A stretch of 64,000 nt of DNA from Ostrinia nubilalis (GCF_963855985.1 NC_087092.1:5642001-5706000), one strand, 5' to 3'; positions 22,646 to 33,961 are shown, counted from the first letter of the stretch. The notes: a model not told the origin generated them from the letters alone. A program made the numbers and translations.

Positions 22646-23490
22646 GCGCACGCGCGCCACACGGCCCGCGCGACCCGCTCATAGAGTCTTTACTTTTTTA
22701 CGAGAGAGGCGCGCGCCGCGATTTATTTTTTTATTTTCCGCGGGGGCGTCCCGCGCCGCCCGCCGCTTGTGATATCCGTACGATTTTCCATAACTTTTTG
22801 TATTCTCGTTCGTTACGTCGATGTGTAAATTTATCGATAGGAGCAATAATCGGCCGCGCGACTCGCCGGCGATTTATTTTCGTAATATTTAATGCCGAGT
22901 CAAGTTTTTGATGTCTTCGTTCGATATCGATATATTCGTAGGGTGTAAGGGAGCGAAAGGCCTTTGGCCGCGTGCGCTTACGACGACGTACCTTCTAGAG
23001 CGAGCCTGTATACATACGTCCTCCGATCTAAGAATTACTGATATATAAATATGTATACATAATATATATATTCGTACGCGATAATTGTCTAATTTTTCAC
23101 GTGGATACGAAAAAGCCAATAGAGAAATTACGTATTTTTAATATTGAAATTGATAATTCATACTTACTAATAGTGTACTCTGAATGTATCGTACTCTAAT
23201 AAACGTTTGCATATCCGTGGACGCGGCCGGTGGGCGCGGCCGCCGAGGCGTCGGAGTTCTCACCTAGCGTAATCATCACTCGTACGATTGTACCCTTGTA
23301 ATAATTATTACAATATACATAATATAATAGATTTAGCTACGTTTCAATCTAACAGTATTTTTTTAAGAAGATATTAGTCCTCGTGTACATTACCGGTCGA
23401 CCGCACCGCGGTGGCCGGTCTTAGTCTTATGGTATACTTATATTATAATATTGTTAAAAGACATGAATAAATGATAGAAAAAAAATATTT
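22646..23490 (+). other. Tob: Tob 3' UTR with poly(A) signals
   Basis: GC-rich just after the stop, then AT-rich. AATAAA hexamers are at 23198-23203 and 23466-23471, giving candidate 3' UTRs of roughly 0.58 and 0.85 kb. The true end was not seen directly. Further AT-rich sequence to about 24.2 kb could allow longer forms. Confidence 0.55.
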
Positions 23491-23499
23491 CTCAATTCG

Positions 23500-24800
23500 T
23501 TAATATAACGGGTGCATGCAAATTCATGGAAAAAATACTATGTGTTATTTATCTTTTTTATATTTCACTTGGCATTGGCTCAGTTTTTCAATGGGGCCGT
23601 AGCGTAAGTGCGAGTAGTGGGTAGTCGTAGAGTAGTCGCTCGGCATTGGTTGTTTCAAGTACCTACTAAACTCTCCAATTCGGTGCACAACGTTGACAAG
23701 TTGTATACCTGTATTGAAATGTGCAAATATTTTTACTATTTTTATATTTTGATTTAGATTAAGTCTAGTTGTATGATTTGAATACCTTAACGTGTACTTT
23801 ATTGTTACCCTATAATTATTAAATTATTATCTAATGTGTATATTGAGGTATCTCGATTGAAAAACTGACCATAAGGCTACAGTATTTTGTAGATAAAATC
23901 TATAAATGTAAGTTTAATAATAATACAACTTAGTGTAATGAGATTTTTTATTATAAAGATACTTTTTATTTTTCTTTCTTTTGTAAGATATATTCGATGG
24001 AAATGTTAAAATAATATAATAATATTTGCATAATATAGTAAAAGCGGCTCTCCATGTCCGCATATAATTAGTCAATAATAATTTTTCATATTGTTGTACG
24101 ACTTTTTAAGTTTATATTAAAATGTTTTGTGCAATCTAATGTGTGTGTTTATTCGAAATCCCGTATTTATTTCAGAAATAAAAATTGAAAACCCCAAACG
24201 CAAAAAATAAAACAAACATTTGAAGAGCATAAAATAAGGTTTGCTTCGGGGTACCGCAGAAGTCAGACCCTTCATTATTCAGATGTTTAATACTATAAAA
24301 ATACAAAACTTATTATCTCAAATAATGTGGTAGAAAAATCAAAGACAAGAAATCATAATGTCCACCAAGGCGCCCCACTGGTCGGGCAAACTGGAATAAT
24401 GCGTCTAACAACGCACTGTTATAGGTGTTTGTCAACCTTGATTTTTAGTTCCTCAAAAATCCGCTATGTTATTCGCTCACTGAACTTGACGAAGGCGTTT
24501 ACGTGAATTCTAAATTCATAGCATTTTGGTTAATTACTAATTTTATTTACGAAGGGCATATGACACCATTAACCAATAATTCCAATTTCCAAGTCATTTC
24601 GTTTTCTGTTAACTGCTAAATTAATTCAATTTTTACTATTTTGAAGTGCGTAAGTTGAGCAAATATTTGACCCTACAACGATATCTTTTGAGAAATCACT
24701 ATTTTGATAGCACATGAAAGGAACGTGCATGGATTGGTGGTGTCAAGTACCCAAGTATAAGCTTAGATAAAGGGAAATTAATTAGAATAAAAGACAAAAG
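23500..24800. other. Convergent intergenic gap between Tob and the ZAD gene
   Basis: AT-rich sequence between the 3' ends of two convergent genes. No exon, RNA gene or transposon boundary was recognised. Confidence 0.45.
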
Positions 24801-24816
24801 TTAATAATTAAGTCAC

Positions 24817-26401
24817 TTTATTTATCAAACCACAAGATGACAAAATTAAACCTCATCTATGGACATTTTCCGTAATAATAGAACACATTAGTCCGAAACT
24901 TCACACGGAACCAATACAAAAATTACAAATAATATGTGTAATTTCAAACTTTTCTCTAGATATAACATTATTTCTAGAACAATCTGATCAATGATTTCTT
25001 AAAAGTGTACTGCAAGATTTGATTTGGAATTGACAATATTTCTGATTTTAAAAAATTTAAATCTAACGGCTTCGCCAAATATCAAGACTACATTCGTAGC
25101 ATAATTTTTAAACTATTCGTGAATTAAAATCGATGAGCAGGCATTTATTTATATCCATGTACGTCATATTACAAGAACTGATTTTGAACCTTACACTAAA
25201 CACATAAAATTCAAAATCCATTAAGAGAATCTGTTGGCGACCGTAGAATATTCCGTATTATAACTTATTAAATGCATCGTAGTATTAAAGCAATCAAGTA
25301 TTTTCGTAAACAATTTACATCTTTACAGGAACATCTTTATAAATACGTCTTTTTATACTTACATTAATATACTTCTATGGAGTCAAAACAAACAAGCTAT
25401 TTTGGCACTGGTCATGGATAGATACAGTTGAATGTGCGTTTTATAAACAGCATGCAGATAGTAAAATAAACCAATATTCAGAATGTGAGTGCAAAAATAA
25501 TCACACAAAGTACTTGAATATTTAGGCCAATGCTTATCATCCATATTTAAAAATCATACCACGGTATGTTGTTAGTATACAATTCATCATCTCACCATAG
25601 ATGAGGAGACATGCCCTAAGTGGTTATTTACTTTGTATAAAATATACACTTGTAATTACTAAAAATAATCAGTACATTTTAAAAACTTAAACGACCGTTC
25701 CATTTTCAATCCAAGTCAATATTCTAGTCTAACCCCTAAATTACATTGACGTTATAGAAAAAATATTTACATCTAAAAACTAAAAGTATCATCATTTAAA
25801 AATTAAATATTTATTCACCAAGATCGATTAGATCTCACAAAAATAGATTTTTGAAAATTACATGTAAAACGAACCTTAATTAAATTCTAACACACTGGTT
25901 ATTGACTGATTTTGGTGACTACGTTTCAAAATTTTGGCCCAAGATTCCAATAAAAACATTTAAGATTTTGCCGATTGTTAATATAAACATAATTACGAAA
26001 TTAATTATTATAAGTACTACATACAATCATAGAAGAAAAGTAATGCATGCTTCATAATCTACTAACGATCCAAATCCCAAGTCTTCGTATTCACAATACA
26101 ATAAATAACACAATAGAGTGAGCAGAGACTTAACACGACAAGAATAATAAGAAAGAGAAATAAGAATCCCTATATTAATTAATTTATTATTACGAAAACC
26201 AACAATAGTCAAGGAATGACATCTCAATAACTTAGCAATATCATCACACATACGACAGTGTCCGATCCAAAGATCAATTTACAATGAATATAATTCACTT
26301 GTCTGTGGACGCCTACACTAATGCGACGCGAAGTAAACTCGTGAAACTAAAAAAGCTCTGCTTTATCATTTCCAGAATGTTTACCAATCATGAGAGACCG
26401 C
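24817..26401 (-). other. Probable 3' UTR of the ZAD zinc-finger isoform
   Basis: Lies after the TGA at 26402-26404 on the minus strand. Minus-strand AATAAA signals are seen near 26190, 25810, 25145 and 24818, so a 3' UTR of up to about 1.6 kb is possible. The region is AT-rich and has no credible coding frame. Which signal is used is unknown. Confidence 0.4.
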
Positions 26402-29400
26402 TCAATGAGCCATCTCGATGTGTCGCTGCAGACTCTTCTTGTTCATGTAGAAACGGTCACACATGGCACAGGGGAAGTACACCTTCTCGTTGTCCGCGTG
26501 CCTCGCACGAGTGTGAGAAGACAGGTCGAGGGCTCGGGCGAAGTAGACCTTGCAGATGTTGCAGACGAATTTGGTGGGCGTCGCGTGCATCGTGCGGTGC
26601 GCGATCAAGTCACGCGGGGTTGCAACGCCGTCGCCGCACTGGCCACATGTAAACTCGCCCGGCTGCGACACCGGCACGCTACCATCGTCATCCGACTCCC
26701 CCGAATCTTCCCCGTGGTGCCTCGTCAGGTGGGCCTTCAACGCCTTCTCGCTGTCAAACTGAGCTCCGCATAAATCACACGCGTGATTCTCCTCCTCCTC
26801 CTGGACCGCCCCGGACGAGCTACCCTCGCCGCCTTCGTAATGCTTCTTCATATGAACCAGCAAAGTCGACTTCCGCGTGAAACTCTTCTCACAGACGGGA
26901 CAGAACACCGAGTTGGGTTGATGCACCTCATCCATGTGGCGAAGGTACGCGGCGCGCTTCGTGAACTCTTTGTCGCATATCGTGCAGTATCTGTCTTCGA
27001 CGCCGCCGGACATGTTCTGATCCATTTCTACGGAGTCATCCGACCGCAACTTTTTGTTTGGGTTTACGACCGTCACTTCGACCTCCGGTGGTAACCTTCG
27101 CTTGGCGGCGACGGCGGCGGCGGGCGACGAGTGCGACACGCGGGCGAGTTGGACCGGATCGACGACCTCGTGTTTGCTGACCTTGCTGGTCACTTTGTGC
27201 TGAGGCATCCAAAGCCCGGTGTTGTTGGCGGCCGCTTTGCCGTCCGGCGAACGCAGATGCCAGCCTCGGTGGCTCTTGAGCGCCGCGATCGATGTGTAAC
27301 TCTTATGACAGATTTCGCAGTCGAAGGTTTGCGGTTGGGAAGGGACCTGATTGATACACTGGTGGTTTTGTAACGCAAGCATTCCCACGAACTGTTTGCC
27401 GCATGTGTCGCAAGGATATCTAGCTTGATATTCTACACTCGGGTCCGCCGAATCTTGATCATTTTCGTAATCTGCATCTAATTCTTGCTCGTTATCCTGC
27501 ATCTTGCTATTATTGCCTTGGTTCGCATTATAGCCTAATAGTTCGCGTGCGTGAGCAGCTTTGAGATGTTCATACAGCTCCAATGTCGAATTCAGTGGCT
27601 TGCCGCAGATCTTACACATCTGGGATGACGATTTGTGAACATTCTTCCTGTGACGGTAGTATGACTTCTTATCTGAAAAGGTAATTTTACAAATCGTGCA
27701 ACTAGATCTGCTACCGGCTTCGCTTGGCTGCTGGTTATCAGATCCAGATATTCCATGTTTGGCTCGCTTGTGCTTCCACAAACTGGTTCGAAGAGGAAAC
27801 CGTTTGAAACAAAGTTCGCACGAGAATGGCAGCAGATCTTGACCCTGAGGCGTCGATTGTTGAACGTTATTGGCAAAGTTTGTGAAGTTGAAACTATTAA
27901 ACTGTGGCGTCGACAGAATGGCTCCACTTTCATCTGCATTATATTCATCGTCTTCTGTGGACGCTTGCATGGTATTTTCTTCACTGTCATTCCTATCGTT
28001 GATGAGGTCAGCGTGAAGCACTTTCTTGTGTTTCCAAATGTTCTTCTTGTGCATAAATCCTTTGCCGCATATATCACAACAGTAAGGAGCATTAGGAACG
28101 TTACAATTTGGTTTGAAGGCTACAAAACCAGGTTGTACGGCAGTAAACGATTTGATTGGTTTGCCAATGATTTGTGGAGCAAAACCCTTTGGTTCTCCGG
28201 GTTTTCTATTGGTCGTGGGCACTTTAGCATGAATGCGCATGTGATTAGAATATGCTTGACGACTTTTGAATGATCGTATGCATATGTCACAATAGAACTC
28301 TGAATCCATCGTCGGGAATGACCCAGCGCCTGGGTGAGCTTGTTGAACGTGTTCTGAAAGTTTTTGTGGAGTACTGTAGGAATTTGTACAAACGCTGCAA
28401 GGATAAAATTTGACACGCAGATGGGTGTTCTTATGCTCGGCGAGCTCAGATGGACGTAAGAACTTCTTGTCACACTGGTCGCAATGATGAGCGACTTGAT
28501 TATGTTCAGCGACCTGGTGATCCGTCCAAGCGTCAACGGTTTCAAATATGGCATTACACTCAGTACACGAATAATGATATTCCTCAGCTTCTTCCTTGAC
28601 CAAGGACATATCAGGTTCGGTGCTTTGCATACCCAAGGTCCTATCAGAATGCTCAGTGTAAATATGTTTGTTAAGATCAGTAGCTTGTTCAAATTTGCCA
28701 TCACAGTGTTGACAATAATGTGGTTTATCCTCGTTGTGAACCATCTTTAAATGTTTTATCAAATTTGGATAGCTACTATTCTTCTTTCCACAAAGCGAAC
28801 AATCTGTGGGTCGTCCATCAACACACTTATTTTGACTATCAGAGTCAAAGCTTCCGGCATGAACGGCCAAAGCGTGATCATTGAAATCTTGCATATTGAC
28901 AAACTTTTCAGAACACAAATCACATGATATTATGACTGTGCATTCACCGTTACGGATATGTTTTTTGATAAGACTTTTATCTTTGAATCGTGCTCTACAA
29001 TGAACGCAGTGAAGGGGCACCCTAGACTGGCCATCTTCATGAACATCCAAAACATGTTTCATTATGAACTGCTTCAATTGGAACTTGGCTGGACATAATT
29101 TGCAAGCATAAGATCTTGCGTTAAATATGTCCTTATACTGGACTTTATTATCCTTTGGCTCTTCCAATACTAGGTCGTCAGTTATTCCATTTTCGTTGTA
29201 GATTATTTTCCATAAATCTGTGCAACTGTTGGACCTCATGTGGCTGAGCAGGGCGCCAATGTGTCCGAAGGTTATAACACAGTTGTAGCAGGTGTGTTTA
29301 GGAACTTTGTGTCCATTCTTTTGCAAATGTTGGATGACCGCCTTTCTCCGAGGATGCTCACGATCACAACATAGACACCGTTTTGTATTGATTTGTTGGA

Positions 29401-30724
29401 TGATGTCGCGATATTTGAGAATGAAATCTCTTTGTGTTTTAGTGACGTACAACTTGTCAGGATCGAGTTCTTTGACGCCTTCTTCTGCTGTGTCATTTAG
29501 ATCAGCAGATTCTTCAAGTTCCTCCTCCTCCTCCTCATTAACTTCACTGTTGTAGGAATTTGTTTGCATATCCTCATTTATTTCTACTTCTGGTGCTATT
29601 TCCATCGGAGGGAGATCATCGTCATCTTCATCCCTAATCTCATCGTGATTCATTTCATGATCATTATCACCGTCCTCGATTCCATCTTCTCTTTCTTGAT
29701 TTTCCTCTGCAGCTTGAAGGTCACTTTCATCGATGCCGATATGCTCCTCATTGTGTTCTGGTTCATTTTCCTCCGCTGGATCTTTCTCGTTTTCACTATT
29801 TTGCTCAAAGTGATTCATTTCTTCATCATTTTGGTTATGTTCTTCTCCATCTTCGGCATTATTATCGTCATCTTCACCTTCAACTTCTCCTTCATTCTCC
29901 TGCTCACGTGCTATCTCTATTTCGTTGTCCGATTCCATGTCGACCGTGTCATAGTTTTGACCTTGGTTGTTAGTCATGTCGCCGTCCATTTCTTCATCAC
30001 CATCACCCTGGTGGTCGAATCCATCCGGCTCTGACAAAATGGTTTCCACTTGGAAAGATGCAATTTCTGGTTCGGAAATCAACGTTTCGGGACTTTCTGG
30101 GCCCGAGTTAACAATTTCAGGTTCGGACACGAGAACTTCTGGTTTGGACGTTAGGAGGGTCTTCAAAATTTGCGGTTCCTTTTTCTTTATTTGCAAATCT
30201 TTAAGCGCTTTTATGCGCAGAGGATACGGCAGATTATTTTGAGCTCCTTTAGGCGTTTTAATAAGTATCGGTTTCGGTGGAGTGATAACTTTGTGTGGTG
30301 CTATTTTCGAAGGCATCGGTTGTTTGAGGAGTTGCATTTTGTGGCTGATGGGGTTTGGCATGAGGCGGGCTTTGGGGTTGAACGGGTTTGGTCTTAGTTT
30401 CGGTTGCATGTGGGAGGGTTGTTTTTTGTTGACGACTTTGTTGGTGTACCTATCGAAGCTGTGTGACGTGAGTTCGTGACGACGCGCGTTGTGGGAGTAC
30501 CTGTATGAGCGGCCGCAGACGAGGCAGTCCTTGGAGGCGAGTTGCTGGATGCCTTGCCTTGCATGCAGGGTCTCCCCGGTGGGCCGCATTACCGTGATGG
30601 ATACCTCAGGCATGTTGGGCACTTTAGTATACTTCTGTGGAGGTTCCCTCATCTCCTCCTCGTCGTCTTCCTCTTCGTCCTCTTTCTCACTCTCGATACC
30701 CTGGAAATTCAGATCAATGGGATA
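26402..30724 (-). CDS. ZAD C2H2 zinc-finger protein, terminal zinc-finger exon
   Basis: Large last exon coding 1,440 residues and a TGA stop. It opens at acceptor ccattttacag|TATCCC in phase 0, matching the phase of all upstream ZAD exons. Order of features: a short acidic patch, a C2H2 finger ('CLVCGRSYRYSHNARRH'), a Lys/Pro-rich segment, a strongly acidic low-complexity region (exon residues about 230-425), then about 23 more fingers. Around 24 C2H2-type units are present in all; three have Cys in place of the last His ('HMRSNSC', 'HIRNGEC', 'HQC'). ZAD-C2H2 proteins are insect nuclear DNA-binding factors that dimerise through the ZAD. The specific orthologue was not recognised. Several long antisense frames here are shadows. 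Confidence 0.93.
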   Translation of the reverse strand, partial: YPIDLNFQGIESEKEDEEEDDEEEMREPPQKYTKVPNMPEVSITVMRPTGETLHARQGIQQLASKDCLVCGRSYRYSHNARRHELTSHSFDRYTNKVVNKKQPSHMQPKLRPNPFNPKARLMPNPISHKMQLLKQPMPSKIAPHKVITPPKPILIKTPKGAQNNLPYPLRIKALKDLQIKKKEPQILKTLLTSKPEVLVSEPEIVNSGPESPETLISEPEIASFQVETILSEPDGFDHQGDGDEEMDGDMTNNQGQNYDTVDMESDNEIEIAREQENEGEVEGEDDDNNAEDGEEHNQNDEEMNHFEQNSENEKDPAEENEPEHNEEHIGIDESDLQAAEENQEREDGIEDGDNDHEMNHDEIRDEDDDDLPPMEIAPEVEINEDMQTNSYNSEVNEEEEEELEESADLNDTAEEGVKELDPDKLYVTKTQRDFILKYRDIIQQINTKRCLCCDREHPRRKAVIQHLQKNGHKVPKHTCYNCVITFGHIGALLSHMRSNSCTDLWKIIYNENGITDDLVLEEPKDNKVQYKDIFNARSYACKLCPAKFQLKQFIMKHVLDVHEDGQSRVPLHCVHCRARFKDKSLIKKHIRNGECTVIISCDLCSEKFVNMQDFNDHALAVHAGSFDSDSQNKCVDGRPTDCSLCGKKNSSYPNLIKHLKMVHNEDKPHYCQHCDGKFEQATDLNKHIYTEHSDRTLGMQSTEPDMSLVKEEAEEYHYSCTECNAIFETVDAWTDHQVAEHNQVAHHCDQCDKKFLRPSELAEHKNTHLRVKFYPCSVCTNSYSTPQKLSEHVQQAHPGAGSFPTMDSEFYCDICIRSFKSRQAYSNHMRIHAKVPTTNRKPGEPKGFAPQIIGKPIKSFTAVQPGFVAFKPNCNVPNAPYCCDICGKGFMHKKNIWKHKKVLHADLINDRNDSEENTMQASTEDDEYNADESGAILSTPQFNSFNFTNFANNVQQSTPQGQDLLPFSCELCFKRFPLRTSLWKHKRAKHGISGSDNQQPSEAGSRSSCTICKITFSDKKSYYRHRKNVHKSSSQMCKICGKPLNSTLELYEHLKAAHARELLGYNANQGNNSKMQDNEQELDADYENDQDSADPSVEYQARYPCDTCGKQFVGMLALQNHQCINQVPSQPQTFDCEICHKSYTSIAALKSHRGWHLRSPDGKAAANNTGLWMPQHKVTSKVSKHEVVDPVQLARVSHSSPAAAVAAKRRLPPEVEVTVVNPNKKLRSDDSVEMDQNMSGGVEDRYCTICDKEFTKRAAYLRHMDEVHQPNSVFCPVCEKSFTRKSTLLVHMKKHYEGGEGSSSGAVQEEEENHACDLCGAQFDSEKALKAHLTRHHGEDSGESDDDGSVPVSQPGEFTCGQCGDGVATPRDLIAHRTMHATPTKFVCNICKVYFARALDLSSHTRARHADNEKVYFPCAMCDRFYMNKKSLQRHIEMAH

Positions 30725-31259
30725 CTGTAAAATGGGAGGAAAATAATTAAATAGCACGGGATGGGTGAAATAAAATTAACAATTATATTTAATAAAGTAT
30801 ATTATGAGAACTAAAATATAGTTATGAGAAAAGTTATACTCCACTTTACATACATCTAAAATTGCTTATTAAATTATATCTGGTTATTTATTTAAATTTT
30901 AACTAACAGTGAACCTTAATATGAGTTTAGTATTTTGAGAAATAAAAAATACTAACTTTTATAATATCCAAAATAATCTAACAGAATGTAAATATTTTTA
31001 CAACAATTTTAACAATAATATAGTTTAAAAGAAATAATAAATGTTAGCTCTATTCTATGTATCAATAAAAAAAATGTAAATAAACCCAACACTTTCAATA
31101 TCTACTTAGAAACTAAAATATTTGTGTAAGTAAATGTGACACTTCAGTAGTTTACTAATTTATTACAACAAAAATAAAAAATACTTCACTAGGAAGAAAC
31201 ACTTCTTTAAGTAACAATTAATTTTACTTCTAAAATAATAATAATAAGTACAAAATCGC
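30725..31259 (-). other. Intron / candidate 3' UTR of the piggyBac isoform
   Basis: AT-rich DNA between the zinc-finger exon acceptor and the stop of the piggyBac exon. Minus-strand AATAAA hexamers at 31159-31164 (about 96 nt after the stop) and near 30890 could end an isoform that uses the piggyBac exon as its last exon. Confidence 0.4.
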
Positions 31260-32903
31260 TTATGATCCAGAACACATAGTGCAGAAGTTAACTGTGTGCT
31301 CTTTACAGATGAACTGGCCACACTTCAGACAAAACTGCTTTGTTCTTCTGTCTCTCTTTGTGGTTTTCACGCAAATCCGGCACCTTCTTCGGTTTTTATA
31401 CGGTATATCTTTCAATAAAGTAAACTTCTCACGCATTCGTGAAACGTCAGTCATACAAACATCTGCTACAAACGAATCCTCACTTTCTAGGAGACTAAAA
31501 GCCAGTTCATTGATGAAGTTACGACGTTTTGTCACTTGGTGCATATTCTGCGAACACCATATAACTTGGGCATTAACGGCAGCAATATTTAGAAGAGTAA
31601 AAAATAACGAAAGAGTCCAATCATTGGTGTGCTGCATGGTGGTGTAGTAGTGCATCAGCACATCTATAACTTCCACAGCAGATTGGTTCTTCCTATACGA
31701 AGCAGCAGCTGTGTTGAAATTTTTATGTCCCCTCTTATAAAACTTTGGCTCATTCGTCAACACATTCAATGACTTTTTCTTAGAATTCATATAAGACGTC
31801 AGTGCGATATCGTTGTCAAGAAATCCAGTCAAAAACGTCTTACATTTTCTGTATTGCGAAACAAAGAGCGGCGGTATAATGTCATCATTAGGATGGGTGG
31901 CCGCAATCGAATACAGCTGATATTCCTTCTTGAGTTTATCAATCAAATCCAATGATGAGTACCAGCTGTCCATTATTATGGTTCTGCCCGAACCAGCCAA
32001 GTGTTGCACCATCTTATTCACAATCGCATCAGCACCAAAATAGTGATCGGTAATTACATCCAAATTGCCGATATAAAAACTCGCCGAATCCACCAAAAGC
32101 ACCATTTTCAAGCCGCGTTTTAGCGGTTTCTTATCAATGTTGTACCGAAATGGACAAGGCCCATAAACTGGGACAATGACCTCATCAATGACAACCAAGT
32201 TATCAACTTCATAAGCAGTCCTGCAGTTCATTGCGAATATTTCAAACACCTTACGCATTCTTTTCATGATATCAAATTGTATAATGCTGTCATCATCATC
32301 TTTGTCGAAGCTCATGTTCTGTATAAGGAACTTGAATCGTTCATACTTCATTGCACTTCTGACACATGGAATTCCACAGTCCTTATTCCAAAGGTCACGG
32401 GTACTTTGATGTGTTGGTCGCATAATGCCATGGAGATAAAAAATACCAATGAGTGTTCTAATTTCCCCAGCGTTAGTGGAAGTTGATATATCATTTCCAG
32501 CTTTGAGAATGTTATCATTTGTAGATGCAACAATTAATTCAAGCAAGTCGTCTGTAAAGAGCATTTGCCATGCCTTTTTAGGTAGTGCACATAATTTGTT
32601 TGTTCCTATCTTGTGCTTTCTCAATCTTGCGGCTTCTTTTATTTTTGCATTGATCAGTGATGTAGACAATTTTGGATTTTTTGATAGGACCGTCCTGTTT
32701 TTGCACATGTATCCAGTTTTACAATCAATGTATTCGTCATCTATATCCATTTGAAGCTCAGCCTCCGAGTCAGAGTTGTGATCGGACTCTTGCACATAGT
32801 CACACTCTTCAATGGACTGGAGTGAATCAATGACATCATCGTCTTGCACCATGTCCAATATTGCATGGACTCGTTGCCAGTCCATGCGAGGGTCTACATT
32901 TTT
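31260..32903 (-). CDS. PiggyBac transposase-derived terminal exon of the ZAD gene
   Basis: Intact piggyBac/PGBD-like ORF: 541 codons from the ATG at 32883-32885, or 547 from the splice acceptor tttcatccacag|AAAAAT at 32904-32905. The frame opens four codons upstream of the acceptor (TAA), so coding starts essentially at the splice site and in phase 0. Seen from the ATG: acidic N terminus (1-55), DDE_Tnp_1_7-type core with D234 ('VVIDEVIVPVYGPCPFR') and D306 ('IIMDSWYSS'), then E405/D408 ('SAVEVIDVL'). The C-terminal cross-brace zinc domain keeps all ligands: C502, C505, C519, C522, C527, H530, C535, C538. No piggyBac terminal repeats with TTAA were found at the edges. Most likely a domesticated transposase spliced to ZAD exons; an independent intronic transposase gene is the alternative. 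Confidence 0.85.
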   Translation of the reverse strand, partial: KNVDPRMDWQRVHAILDMVQDDDVIDSLQSIEECDYVQESDHNSDSEAELQMDIDDEYIDCKTGYMCKNRTVLSKNPKLSTSLINAKIKEAARLRKHKIGTNKLCALPKKAWQMLFTDDLLELIVASTNDNILKAGNDISTSTNAGEIRTLIGIFYLHGIMRPTHQSTRDLWNKDCGIPCVRSAMKYERFKFLIQNMSFDKDDDDSIIQFDIMKRMRKVFEIFAMNCRTAYEVDNLVVIDEVIVPVYGPCPFRYNIDKKPLKRGLKMVLLVDSASFYIGNLDVITDHYFGADAIVNKMVQHLAGSGRTIIMDSWYSSLDLIDKLKKEYQLYSIAATHPNDDIIPPLFVSQYRKCKTFLTGFLDNDIALTSYMNSKKKSLNVLTNEPKFYKRGHKNFNTAAASYRKNQSAVEVIDVLMHYYTTMQHTNDWTLSLFFTLLNIAAVNAQVIWCSQNMHQVTKRRNFINELAFSLLESEDSFVADVCMTDVSRMREKFTLLKDIPYKNRRRCRICVKTTKRDRRTKQFCLKCGQFICKEHTVNFCTMCSGS

Positions 32904-33112
32904 CTGTGGATGAAATTAATTCATTGAACTATTCTCACACAGATATTCTCTAATAAAAAAATACGTTTTACTTATAATTTAGTAAACAACTGAAGTGTCT
33001 TAAAGTATAAAATTTAATGAAATTGAATTAACGTATCAGTTCTATGCAATTGTTTCGCTCAAAATGTTTATTTAGTGAGTGATAAGACTGCCAATGGACA
33101 TGTAATCTTTAC

Positions 33113-33193
33113 CTTATCACTTCGTGGAGTGAGCCCCAATGACGCCAAGATAGGTGGACCTTCTGGCTGCACCTTACTGGAACCTGCTGCATT
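33113..33193 (-). CDS. ZAD gene, linker exon 4
   Basis: 27-codon exon between acceptor ttctgaaatttcag-type AG (33194-33195) and donor AAG|GTAAAG, phase 0 at both ends. It encodes 'NAAGSSKVQPEGPPILASLG' and 'LTPRSDK', a flexible linker with no domain. Its nearest downstream acceptor is the piggyBac exon, 209 bp away; the zinc-finger exon is 2.4 kb away. It may be included with either last exon or be specific to one. Confidence 0.75.
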
Positions 33194-33961
33194 CTGAAAT
33201 TTTATTAACATAATTTTAGTTTGCAATAAAATAATTTTACTACCACTAAGTTCTTTATAAGTTTTCAGTACATGTTTATTGCATATATTTTAACTCCCAC
33301 ATTTTAAAAATAAACAACTGTCTTTAACATCCTATGCCATTCAAAAGTACGGGCATAAACCATCTGGATCTATCATCGTTCGCAAATGCATTTCCAAACT
33401 TATAAATTGTAAATTAAGCACGGCAGTTACTACGTTTAAGAGCCACATTTGAAATTATATTAATTAAAAGTAAAAATACTATTAAAAAAAATATGAAGCT
33501 AACCATGGATTCTTTTTAAAAACATTAAAATATCAACTATATCAAGGGTCATCAAGGGCATTTAAGTTAAATAACCAAAAACTGTACATTTATTTATTTA
33601 AACTATTGTCATTACTAAAAAGTAGGTATGTCTTAGTTTTTCTCAGTGTATAGTTAGATCGTTGAAAACAAATTGCTTTATTAAAACAATAACTTATCTA
33701 TAGGTATTATCAATGAAAAAGTCCTTTGAAGAAAGCAGAACAAAAACATTGCACAAATTCCTTACAACTGTGACGTGACTACAGTACAATGTCCTTGACA
33801 TGAAAATGCTAGCACAGATGCTTTGCTGAAATACCTACTTTAAGACAGACATTAACTTCTCATGATCATTATGATTATTCTGTTTTTAACCTTTGTACAC
33901 TACACTCATCATCAAGAATAGTTGAGTTGTTATGATAACATTTTAACAGGGAAACACTCAC

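Noticed and set aside
22226..22911. Overlapping frames of 62 to 219 codons in Tob exon 3
   Set aside because: High GC removes stop codons in all frames. Only the frame continuing the BTG domain has conserved motifs and correct splice phase.
27592..28704. Long open frames on both strands inside the zinc-finger exon (166, 172 and 194 codons)
   Set aside because: They overlap a clearly coding exon with 24 recognisable fingers in another frame and have no domain of their own.
29564..30034. 156-codon hydrophobic antisense frame
   Set aside because: It is the reverse reading of the acidic Asp/Glu codon run, which always gives Ile/Phe/Val-rich text.
30725..30757. Zinc-finger ORF starting independently at 30757
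   Set aside because: The apparent start is GTG and the preceding bases are a pyrimidine-rich splice acceptor ending at 30725. The exon begins at 30724.
31200..32925. Recent autonomous piggyBac insertion
   Set aside because: TTAA sites exist near the edges, but no inverted terminal repeats follow them, and the frame begins exactly at a splice acceptor.
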